Assembly: GCA_032027205.1 (NCBI GenBank)
Contig: JAVSMN010000001.1
Location: forward strand, 1,674,001 to 1,738,000
Reading direction: 5' to 3'
DNA: 64,000 nt
DNA from: Zeimonas sp032027205
GTDB lineage: Bacteria; Pseudomonadota; Gammaproteobacteria; Burkholderiales; Burkholderiaceae_E
The position numbers and the translations under genes are program-made. The notes under the pieces are model-generated. The model did not search any database. It had not been told where the DNA came from and saw only the letters and a list, made by a program, of their open reading frames with translations. Below are positions 9,350 through 16,138 of the stretch, one piece after another; position 1 is the first letter of the stretch, and the number at the start of each line of letters is the position of its first letter.

Positions 9350-10060
9350 TCAGCCCACGTGCTTCGCGAAGAACGCTAGCGTTCGCTGGCGCGCGAGCCT
9401 GGATGCGTCGGCATCGAAGGAAGCTCGCTGGTCGCAGTTGAAGCCGTGACCGGCGTCGTAGAAGTGTCCTTCCACTGACGGATGCGCAGCCAGCACCGAC
9501 TTCGCCTGCTCGGGCGACGGCGTCCTGTCGCGCTTGCCGAAGTGGCACAGCACCGGGCATTTCGGCCGTTCACCGACGAAGCTCGCGATGTTGCCGCCGT
9601 AGTAGACAACTGCGCAGGCGAGCCCCTCGACGCGCGCCGAGGCGATCCACGACATCGTTCCGCCCCAGCAGTAGCCGACGATGCCGACGCGCCCGGCCGC
9701 ACCCGGCGTGGCGCCGGCGTCTGCGCCGCCCGCGCCGGCGGCGCTCGCCACCTTCACCGTTGCTGCGAGGTCCTTCATCACGTCGTCGACGCCGGCCTTC
9801 TGCGCCAGCGCGCGCCCGGCCTTGATGTCTTCGTCGTCGTAGCCCCGGTCGAAGCCCGGCTGCACCCGATCGAACAGCGCCGGCGCGATCGCGTGATAGC
9901 CGTCGGCCGCAAAGCCGTCGGCGACCGAGCGGATGTGGCCGTTGACGCCGAAGATTTCCTGGATGACGACGATCGCGCCGCGCGCGGGCTTGTCCGGCGT
10001 CGCTTCCCACGCAGGCAAGCGATGCCCGTCTTCCGAAATCACCTCGATCCAGCGTCCCAT
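9350..10060 (-). CDS. Dienelactone hydrolase family protein
   Basis: Alpha/beta-hydrolase of the dienelactone hydrolase family, 236 residues. The nucleophile is Cys131 in GIVGYCWGG, the acid is Asp178 in HFGKRDRTPSP, the base is His205 in YDAGHGFN, and Glu35 in VVIQEIFG matches the residue that holds the Cys thiolate in this family. A Gly/Ala-rich insertion at about residues 107-123 precedes the nucleophile elbow. Strong AGGAGG site 6 nt before the ATG. It starts 19 bp after the cnoX stop, so the two are probably co-transcribed. Family members open lactone rings in chlorocatechol or other catabolic routes; no such genes adjoin, so a broader carboxymethylenebutenolidase-like or detoxifying esterase role is equally likely. 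Confidence 0.9.
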   Translation of the reverse strand: MGRWIEVISEDGHRLPAWEATPDKPARGAIVVIQEIFGVNGHIRSVADGFAADGYHAIAPALFDRVQPGFDRGYDDEDIKAGRALAQKAGVDDVMKDLAATVKVASAAGAGGADAGATPGAAGRVGIVGYCWGGTMSWIASARVEGLACAVVYYGGNIASFVGERPKCPVLCHFGKRDRTPSPEQAKSVLAAHPSVEGHFYDAGHGFNCDQRASFDADASRLARQRTLAFFAKHVG

Positions 10061-10079
10061 CGCGACCTCCTGCGAGGCA

Positions 10080-10925
10080 CTAGAAAAGCACCGAACTCAG
10101 CCGGCGCCGCCATTCGGAAACAAGCTGCGGCTGCGCGGCAGCCTTCTCGAAGCCCTCGAGCATCGTCCTGCGACCGACGTCGTCGCCGAACGCACGGTCG
10201 CGGCGGACGATCTCGAGCAGCTGCTCGAAGGCCGGTGCCCAATGCTTCTGCTCCATGTAGTGCTGCGCGAGCGCGAGCCGGGCGGCCAGGTCGTCGGGAT
10301 TGGTGGCGACGCGATCGAGCAGGTCGTCGGACGGCGGCTCGAGACCCTCCTGCAACTCGCGCTGCGCGCGCTCGACGAGCGCGGCGACCTGCGGATCCTG
10401 GCGCGCCGCCGGCGAGACCAGCTCGAGCTGCGCGTGCGCGGCGCCCGGATCCTTCTGCTGCAGCAGCAGCTGCGCGTACATCAGCCGCGCGTTGTCGTTG
10501 TCGGCGTCGAGGGCGATCGCCTTCTTCAGGTGCTGCTCGGCCACGTCGATTTCGCCGCGCTCGATCGCCTGCAGCGCCTGCTCGACCTCGGCGTCGCCCG
10601 GGTTCGGCAGCAGGCGGTCGATGAACTCGCGCAACTGCGTCTCGGGAACGACGCCCTGGAACTGGTCGACCGGCTGTCCGTTGACGATGCCGAAGACGGT
10701 GGGGATCGAACGGATGCGGAAGTGCTGCGCGAGCTCCGGCTGCGCGTCGGTGTCCACCTTCACCAGCACGAAGCGGCCACCGTATTGCTGCTCGAGCCGC
10801 TCGAGCATCGGACCGAGCGTCTTGCACGGGCCGCACCACGGCGCCCAGAAGTCGAGCACGACCGGCGTGCGCATCGACGTGTCGAGCACGTCGGCCTGGA
10901 ATCGTTCGATCGTGGTCTCGATCAT
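10080..10925 (-). CDS. cnoX: Thioredoxin-TPR co-chaperone, CnoX/YbbN family
   Basis: 281 residues: an N-terminal thioredoxin fold with WAPWCGPCK (Cys31, Cys34) and the cis-Pro region RSIPTVFGIVNGQP, then a C-terminal TPR-like helical array from about residue 118 (FIDRLLPNPGDAEVEQALQA) to the end. This matches CnoX/YbbN, a holdase that works with GroEL and protects proteins from over-oxidation. Unlike E. coli CnoX, which has lost the first active-site cysteine, this protein keeps CGPC and could be a redox-active chaperone. It lies downstream of the glycine-zipper lipoprotein gene and upstream of the dienelactone hydrolase on the same strand. Confidence 0.9.
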   Translation of the reverse strand: MIETTIERFQADVLDTSMRTPVVLDFWAPWCGPCKTLGPMLERLEQQYGGRFVLVKVDTDAQPELAQHFRIRSIPTVFGIVNGQPVDQFQGVVPETQLREFIDRLLPNPGDAEVEQALQAIERGEIDVAEQHLKKAIALDADNDNARLMYAQLLLQQKDPGAAHAQLELVSPAARQDPQVAALVERAQRELQEGLEPPSDDLLDRVATNPDDLAARLALAQHYMEQKHWAPAFEQLLEIVRRDRAFGDDVGRRTMLEGFEKAAAQPQLVSEWRRRLSSVLF

Positions 10926-10962
10926 CGTCGTCGTCCGTGGAACGTGCGCGAGCGCTGCAATG

Positions 10963-11433
10963 TCATTGCGACACGCGGGTCGTGCCGCGTGACGGGTCGG
11001 TGATGATGCGAACGCGCTGCCCGGGGGCGAACTGCTCGCCGCCGGCCTCCTGGACCACGGCGAACGTGTTGCCGCTGTCGGTGCGCACGGTGATCTCGAG
11101 CGCCGGCCGGTTGCTCAACGACTGCTCCGCGTGGCTGCCCAGCACGCCGCCGGCGACGGCGCCGAGCACCCCGCCGATGATGCTGCCCTTGCCGCCGCCG
11201 ACGTTCGAACCCGCCACGCCGCCGACCACCGCTCCGGCGCCGGTGCCGACGTTCGTCGGCTGGTCGCGCTCGAGTCGCACCTCGCGAATCGCCTGGATGA
11301 CGCCGGTCTGCACCTGCATCGGCCGGCGCGCCTCGCTGGCGGTGTACGTGTGACCGGCCGTCGATGGCGCCGCGCAGCCGGCGAGCAGTGCAGCTGCGGC
11401 GACGAGCGCGCCGGCCGCCATTCTGTAACGCAT
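10963..11433 (-). CDS. Glycine-zipper (SlyB/Pcp-type) outer-membrane lipoprotein
   Basis: 156-residue lipoprotein. MRYRMAAGALVAAAALLAGC is a signal peptide ending in an LAGC lipobox, and the mature part carries a glycine-zipper 2TM segment rich in GG motifs (GAVVGGVAGSNVGGGKGS, then GGVLGAVAGGVLGS) followed by a small beta-rich C-terminal domain. This is the SlyB/Pcp architecture, which stabilises the outer membrane. The ATG at 11433 is supported by a GAAGGA site 7 nt upstream. The frame extends further 5' but without lipoprotein features. Confidence 0.85.
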   Translation of the reverse strand: MRYRMAAGALVAAAALLAGCAAPSTAGHTYTASEARRPMQVQTGVIQAIREVRLERDQPTNVGTGAGAVVGGVAGSNVGGGKGSIIGGVLGAVAGGVLGSHAEQSLSNRPALEITVRTDSGNTFAVVQEAGGEQFAPGQRVRIITDPSRGTTRVSQ

Positions 11434-11569
11434 GCGCAATCCTTCTCTCGGCGAGAGAAATCGTTGATTCGGAAGGCCGATTATGTCAGGCGAAGCGGCG
11501 GGGCATGCAGCAGCCCCGCGGCGGGTCTTCCCGCGTCGCGCGACGGTCGTGTGAGCTTGCGCGACGAAC

Positions 11570-11815
11570 CTACGGAACTGCGCTGGATACGGAGACGACG
11601 GTGGCGGTCGCGGGTGCGGCGGTGACGAGCACCGACGCATCGCGCAGTTCGGAGCCGGCCATCACCAGGCCGAGAACCAGCGCGATCGGCGCGGCGGCCT
11701 GCGCACAGGCGTAGAGGAACTGGTTGCGGGTTTCGCGGTTGCGGAGAAACGCAAGGAAGATCGTGTAGACCGGGCGCCTTGCGTTGTCCCCGTGCTGGGA
11801 AGCACGGATCGACAT
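11570..11815 (-). CDS. Small single-TM membrane protein, unknown function
   Basis: 81 residues from the ATG at 11815, chosen for the AGAGG site about 7 nt upstream. A polar basic N-terminus (MSIRASQHGDNARRPVY, then FLAFLRNRETRNQ) leads to one hydrophobic segment, ACAQAAAPIALVLGLVMAG, then a short Ala/Thr/Val-rich tail. I do not recognise the family. It could be a small stress or inner-membrane protein. Coding is supported by the ribosome site and sensible membrane topology only. Confidence 0.5.
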   Translation of the reverse strand: MSIRASQHGDNARRPVYTIFLAFLRNRETRNQFLYACAQAAAPIALVLGLVMAGSELRDASVLVTAAPATATVVSVSSAVP

Positions 11816-12287
11816 GGGGACACCTCTGAAGAGACGGCCGCGGCACCTTCGCCGGCACGAACCTGCGCCGGGCTCGTCGGGGCTGCGACTTGTTGTAACG
11901 ATACCACAGTTGCCCGCGCCCTCGCGAGCGAAGGGATTGGGCCGCGGCTTCGTGGAGGCGTGCCGGACTCTCGGCGCCGCGCCGTCGCGGGCGCGCAAGC
12001 CTCGGCTTGGCGACGTCAACGCGAAATGCGCGGAAATCGTGCGTTCCCGCCGGGCCGTCGTCCGCCGCACCGGGAAATGCGCGGAAAGGGAACGATCCAG
12101 GCTGCGACGCTCGTCCGCTCGCGGAAACTGCGCGGAAAGCGAACAATCCGGGCCGCGCCGAACCGCAGTGCGCCGAGTACGCTGGGCAAGCGCTTCGATC
12201 CGTCGCTTTCACCTTCCGAGCGACGCCTGGTGCCCGCGTGCTGCACAATGGATGCAAGGCTCCGGCGCGACGGAGGTCGCAACCGCG
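11816..12287. other. 472-bp intergenic region with a three-copy repeat
   Basis: No gene is supported between the small membrane protein and the HNH nuclease. The region holds a three-copy repeat with a period of about 50 bp (separate entry). Open frames crossing it on both strands are Arg-rich and show no family motifs. The promoters of both flanking divergent genes must lie here; I could not pick out a confident -35/-10 pair. Confidence 0.5.
12023..12158. repeat. Three imperfect ~50-bp tandem repeats
   Basis: The core GAAATGCGCGGAAA occurs at 12023-12036, nearly identically at 12074-12087, and as GAAACTGCGCGGAAA at 12124-12138, with start-to-start spacing of 51 and 50 bp. The next 10-12 bases are also similar (a GTTCC/GAACGATCC/GAACAATCC-like block), so the repeated unit is longer than the core. 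It lies 130-265 bp upstream of the HNH nuclease start. Confidence 0.75.
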
Positions 12288-12890
12288 ATGGATCTGCCGA
12301 CTGCAACAGTAAGCATCCTCGTGCTCGATGCGAGCGGCACGCCGCGTCGCTGGATCGGCGTCGAGGACGCGGTCGGCTACTACTACAAGGAGCAGGTCGC
12401 CTGGGACCTCGGCCGGCACGAGTTCACGCTGCACGGCGGAACCTGTCGCGCCACCGGGCTGCGCTCGATGCTCACGCTGCGCTCGATCGTCGCCGTGCGC
12501 GGCGATTCATCGCGACGCGCGCGCTTCCATCCGGTGCCTGCGCTCACGCGCGAGATGCTGTTCGCACGCGACCGCTTCGTCTGCGCGTACTGCGGCGGGC
12601 GCTTCCGCCCGAGCGAACTCACCTGCGAGCACGTGAAGCCACAGAGCCGCGGCGGCCGCAACACGTGGACGAACCTGGTCAGCGCCTGCAAGCCGTGCAA
12701 TCTACGCAAGGGTGACCGCACGCCCGAGCAGGCGCACATGCCGCTGCTGTACGTGCCTCACGTGCCGAACCTGCACGAGGGCTTCATCCTGCGCAACCGG
12801 CGCATCCTGGCCGACCAGATGGAGTTCCTGATGGCCGGCGTGCCGCGGCACTCGCGGCTGCACGAGGTGGAGCGGGCAGTACCCGCGTAG
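12288..12890 (+). CDS. HNH endonuclease family protein
   Basis: 200-residue protein from the ATG at 12288, with GGAGG about 11 nt upstream. The C-terminal half is an HNH nuclease with zinc ligands: CAYCGGRF (CxxC), TCEHVKPQSRGG (catalytic His), NTWTNLVSACKPCN (Asn and the second CxxC), then LRKGDRTPEQA. The N-terminal 90 residues form the variable domain seen in stand-alone HNH proteins of Proteobacteria. The frame is open further upstream, but that part crosses the repeats and looks non-coding. No methylase or phage genes adjoin, so this is probably a chromosomal orphan HNH protein and not a restriction system. Confidence 0.85.
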   Translation: MDLPTATVSILVLDASGTPRRWIGVEDAVGYYYKEQVAWDLGRHEFTLHGGTCRATGLRSMLTLRSIVAVRGDSSRRARFHPVPALTREMLFARDRFVCAYCGGRFRPSELTCEHVKPQSRGGRNTWTNLVSACKPCNLRKGDRTPEQAHMPLLYVPHVPNLHEGFILRNRRILADQMEFLMAGVPRHSRLHEVERAVPA

Positions 12891-12911
12891 CGGTCGCGCC
12901 CCTCGTCGCCC

Positions 12912-13478
12912 TCAGGGCATCTCCTCCGCCTGAGAAGCCTCTGCCAGCAACCGGCGTACGAGTCGCGCAAGCCGCACGTCGCGCACGCCGTGCGCTTCGA
13001 GCGCTCGCCAGGTGTTGATCGCGTATTCGCGATTCGCGCCGCGCCGTCCGCAACACAGTTGCAGCCGGCGCACGATCTCTTCGTCGGTCAGCCGAGCGTA
13101 GCTCGGCCGCTCGCGATCGGCTGCAAAAGTGAGCGCCTGCACGCTCGCTCCATCGCGGAGACGCACTTCCGTGACGAAGGCGCGGTACACGCGCGTCTCC
13201 CAATCGGGGATCTCGCGTTCGTACAGATGGCGGATCGCATCCTCGCGACTTTCGTCGCGCAGTCGATACGCGATGCCGACGCAACTGCCGCCGCGATCGA
13301 GACCCAGCACGACGCCGGGTTCGTCGGCCGTACCGCGGTAGCGCGTCGAACTGACGCAGAACGAGCGGTGCCAACCGTGCAGGCGTGCGAGGCTCGCCTG
13401 CTCGTACTCGATCTCCGGATTCCAGATCAGCGAGCCGTAGCCGAAGACCCAATCGACGTCGAAGGCGGGACTGCTCAT
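12912..13478 (-). CDS. chaC: Gamma-glutamylcyclotransferase, ChaC family
   Basis: 188 residues. The substrate-binding signature FGYGSLIWNP is at residues 12-21, followed by a second conserved block, LHGWHRSFCVSSTRYRGT, and the acidic catalytic region YEREIPDWETRVY. ChaC-type enzymes cleave glutathione to 5-oxoproline and Cys-Gly in the cytosol. Length fits the family. It is convergent with the HNH gene and on the same strand as the gentisate module, with a gap of about 160 bp, so it probably has its own promoter. Confidence 0.92.
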   Translation of the reverse strand: MSSPAFDVDWVFGYGSLIWNPEIEYEQASLARLHGWHRSFCVSSTRYRGTADEPGVVLGLDRGGSCVGIAYRLRDESREDAIRHLYEREIPDWETRVYRAFVTEVRLRDGASVQALTFAADRERPSYARLTDEEIVRRLQLCCGRRGANREYAINTWRALEAHGVRDVRLARLVRRLLAEASQAEEMP

Positions 13479-13640
13479 GCTTCGGGAATGGTAGCGCGTG
13501 GTGCGCGTGCGCCCGCCGCCGCGCGTCGGAAACGACGGTCGCCGTGTGGCGCAAACGGCGACCGCTGTACGCCGGAAGCGGCAGCCGCCGCGCGCGCCCC
13601 GAACAGCAGCCGCCGCGCCCGTCGCGATGTTGCCTTTCGC

Positions 13641-14339
13641 CTACCGGATGCGCACCTCGATCGACGGCAGCCTGTCGATGCTGCCCTTCAGCCGATCGCC
13701 GCGGCCGACCGCCGCGACCCCCTCCGGCGTGCCGGTCATGATCAGATCGCCCGGCGCCAGCGTCCACGCATTCGACAGGTGCTCGATCACCTCGCCGATG
13801 CTCCAGATGAGTTGCGAGATGTCGCTCTGCTGCCGCGATTGCCCGTTGACCTCGAGCGCGATCTTCGCGTGCGTGATGTCGCCGGCGCCCTTCGCCGGCA
13901 CGATCGCGCCGACCGGCGCGGACTGGTCGAAGGCCTTGCCGATGCACCACGGCCGGCCCTGCTTCTTCATGTCGGCCTGCAGGTCGCGACGCGTCATGTC
14001 GAGGCCGACCGCATAACCGAAGACGTGGCGCATCGCGTCGGCGGCCGCGATCTGCTTGCCGCCTTCGCCGATGGCGACGACGAGTTCGATCTCGTGGTGC
14101 AGGTCCTTGGTTAGCGGCGGGTAGTCGATCTCGATCGCTTCGCCGGCGGGCGCGGGCACGACCGCATCGGCCGGCTTCAGGAAGAAGAACGGCGGCTCGC
14201 GCCCGCTGAAACCCATCTCCTGCGCATGTGCGACGTAGTTGCGCCCGACGCAGTAGACGCGGCGCACGGGAAAGCGCGCGTTGCTGCCGACGACGGGAAG
14301 CGACACGGTGGGAGTCGCCGGTACGACGTAGTTGCTCAA
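13641..14339 (-). CDS. Fumarylacetoacetate hydrolase family protein, probable fumaryl/maleylpyruvate hydrolase
   Basis: 232 residues of the FAH fold, the size of the gentisate-pathway hydrolase NagK. Conserved blocks are YCVGRNYVAHAQEMG, LHHEIELVVAIG (metal ligands Glu/Glu), GYAVGLDMTRRDLQ and GDLIMTGTPEGV. Start is TTG at 14339, supported by AAGGAG 6-7 nt upstream and by a TTGA overlap with the stop of the gentisate dioxygenase, implying translational coupling. The expected reaction is hydrolysis of the C-C bond of maleylpyruvate or fumarylpyruvate to pyruvate plus maleate or fumarate. No maleylpyruvate isomerase gene adjoins. Confidence 0.88.
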   Translation of the reverse strand: MSNYVVPATPTVSLPVVGSNARFPVRRVYCVGRNYVAHAQEMGFSGREPPFFFLKPADAVVPAPAGEAIEIDYPPLTKDLHHEIELVVAIGEGGKQIAAADAMRHVFGYAVGLDMTRRDLQADMKKQGRPWCIGKAFDQSAPVGAIVPAKGAGDITHAKIALEVNGQSRQQSDISQLIWSIGEVIEHLSNAWTLAPGDLIMTGTPEGVAAVGRGDRLKGSIDRLPSIEVRIR

Positions 14340-15481
14340 AAGGTGCTCCTTGTCGATTCGCGGGTCTTCAGCCGCGGGGGGCCGTCGAGCTTCTCCTCGC
14401 GATGCATCGCGAGCGCCTCGTGGATCGGGCGATCCGAGAAGCTGAAGAGTACGGTGTCTTCGCTCGTCGACCACCGGCAGACGTGCCACGACGGTACGAC
14501 GAAATGGTCGCGGGGTCCGAACTCCAGCACCATGGGCGCGCCTGCGCCGGGTCGTTCGATCGTCGCGCGGCCGCGGCCCTCGACGACGCTGTAGACGATG
14601 CCGTCGGTCTGCCGCCACGGCTTTCCTTCGAAGCCGGACGGCAGCAGCTGCAGGAATGCGCCGATCGTCGGCATCGGCCAGCCGCCGGTGGCCGGGTTCA
14701 CGTAGCGCATCTTCGTGCCCTGCCACGCGTCGAGCGGGGCGTCGCGACGCAAGCGCCCGAGCGCGGCGCGCGAGCGCTCATACGGATAGGCGAACAGCGG
14801 CGAGGCAGCGCCGTGCGGCCGGGCGCCTGCATCGCCGGGCATCGGCGCGAGGTTCTCGCCGAAGCGCGCGAGGTTCGTGCCTTCGCTGCGTTCGACCGGC
14901 TGCTGCTTCGCCGGGAAGTCCTCGGCAAAGCCTGCGTCGAGCAGGCGCACCGCTGGGATGTCGAGTCCGTCGAGCCAGACGACCGGGGTGTCCGATTCGT
15001 TGCCGTGATCGTGGAAGGTCCAGCTCGGCGTGATGATGAAGTCGCCCGGGTGCATCGTGCTGCGCTCGCCGTTCACTGCGGTGAATGCGCCCGTGCCCTC
15101 GACGACGAAGCGCAGTGCCGTCGCCACGTGGCGGTGGCTCGGCGCGACTTCACCGGGGAGGATCAGCTGCAGCCCGGCATACAGCGACTGCGTGATCGCC
15201 GACTGGCCCGGGATGCCCGGGTTCTCGAGGATCAACACGCGGCGCACCGCTTCTTCGGCGGAGATGACTTCGCCCGCGCGCGCGAGGAACGGACGCACTT
15301 CGTCGTAGCGCCACAGCGCCGGCACGCACGGCGACGCCGGGCTCTTCGGCACCAGCGCGTGCAGCGACTCCCACAGCGGCGTGAGGTTCGCCGGGCGCAT
15401 GTCGGCGTACAGCCGTTCGCGCGCGGCACGCACGTCGTTCGTCTGCGCGGCGTGCACGCCAGGTCTCGCTGCTTCGTTCAT
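14336..15481 (-). CDS. Gentisate 1,2-dioxygenase
   Basis: Bicupin Fe(II) ring-cleavage dioxygenase of 381 residues. The N-terminal cupin carries the metal motif SHRHVATALRFVVEG (His116, His118) and the later His in TPSWTFHDHGNE (His157/159). A second cupin with PRDHFVVPSWHVCRW lies in the C-terminal third. It opens gentisate (2,5-dihydroxybenzoate) to maleylpyruvate in the cytosol, and the coupled FAH-family gene downstream supplies the next step. 55 bp upstream is the MarR regulator on the same strand, so the three probably form a regulator-enzyme operon. 1-Hydroxy-2-naphthoate or salicylate dioxygenase is an alternative within the same family. Confidence 0.9.
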   Translation of the reverse strand: MNEAARPGVHAAQTNDVRAARERLYADMRPANLTPLWESLHALVPKSPASPCVPALWRYDEVRPFLARAGEVISAEEAVRRVLILENPGIPGQSAITQSLYAGLQLILPGEVAPSHRHVATALRFVVEGTGAFTAVNGERSTMHPGDFIITPSWTFHDHGNESDTPVVWLDGLDIPAVRLLDAGFAEDFPAKQQPVERSEGTNLARFGENLAPMPGDAGARPHGAASPLFAYPYERSRAALGRLRRDAPLDAWQGTKMRYVNPATGGWPMPTIGAFLQLLPSGFEGKPWRQTDGIVYSVVEGRGRATIERPGAGAPMVLEFGPRDHFVVPSWHVCRWSTSEDTVLFSFSDRPIHEALAMHREEKLDGPPRLKTRESTRSTF

Positions 15482-15536
15482 CGCGATTCTCCTTCAAGCG
15501 CGATTTCGCCTGCGACGACCGCCAGGCGTTGTTCGT

Positions 15537-16031
15537 TCACGATCGCGCTCCCAGCGCGTCGGGCAATTCGCTGCCGTGGCGTGCCGGAGCCCGCGACAAC
15601 TCGTTGTTGCATTCCACCAGTCGCGCGAGCAGCCGCAGGAAGACGCGGCGCTCGTCGGCCTCGAGCGGCGCGACGATTCGCTGCTGCGCGCGCTCGACGG
15701 CTTCGTCCACGTCGGCAAGCAGGCGCCGACCCGCGGCACGGATGCGCAGCCGCTTCACGCGACGATCGTCGGCGCTCGGCGCGCGCTCGACGAGCCCCTT
15801 CGCTTCGAGGCGCTCGAGCACCGTGCCGATCGTCGAGCGATCGAGCGCGACCAGGTACGACAGTCGCGTGGCGTCGATGTCGCGATTCGCCGCGATGGCG
15901 GCAAGCGCTGCGTACTGCACCGGAGTTAGATCGAAGCCGGCGCACTCGTCCATGAAGATCGCGACAGCGATCTGCTGCGCGCGCCGGATCAGATGGCCGG
16001 GGCGCAGGGACCGGTAGTCGATCGGCGTCAT
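15537..16031 (-). CDS. MarR-family regulator of the gentisate module
   Basis: 164 residues from the ATG at 16031, with the MarR winged helix: FDLTPVQYAALAAIA, then the recognition region TRLSYLVALDRSTIGTVLER and wing ADDRRVKRLRI. MarR proteins are usually repressors released by phenolic ligands, and its place just upstream of the dioxygenase on the same strand suggests control of that operon and of itself. A TACACT -10-like hexamer ends 6 nt before the ATG, so the mRNA may have almost no leader. The palindrome CAGTGTACTG at 16037-16046 overlaps it and could be the operator. Confidence 0.85.
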   Translation of the reverse strand: MTPIDYRSLRPGHLIRRAQQIAVAIFMDECAGFDLTPVQYAALAAIAANRDIDATRLSYLVALDRSTIGTVLERLEAKGLVERAPSADDRRVKRLRIRAAGRRLLADVDEAVERAQQRIVAPLEADERRVFLRLLARLVECNNELSRAPARHGSELPDALGARS

Positions 16032-16138
16032 TTGCTCAGTGTACTGTCGAATACGACGGCCCAATGATCTCGCGTTCGAGAGTGGGGGCATTCGTTTCGA
16101 GCGCGGCAGCGACGACCCTGGCGTCGCCCCGTCTCGCC

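Noticed and set aside
12023..12158. CRISPR array or degenerate CRISPR
   Set aside because: Only three copies, imperfect along their whole length, with no distinct spacers and no cas genes nearby.
12288..12890. Restriction or phage-defence nuclease system
   Set aside because: The HNH protein has no methylase, specificity, ATPase or phage gene beside it; its neighbours are ordinary chromosomal genes.
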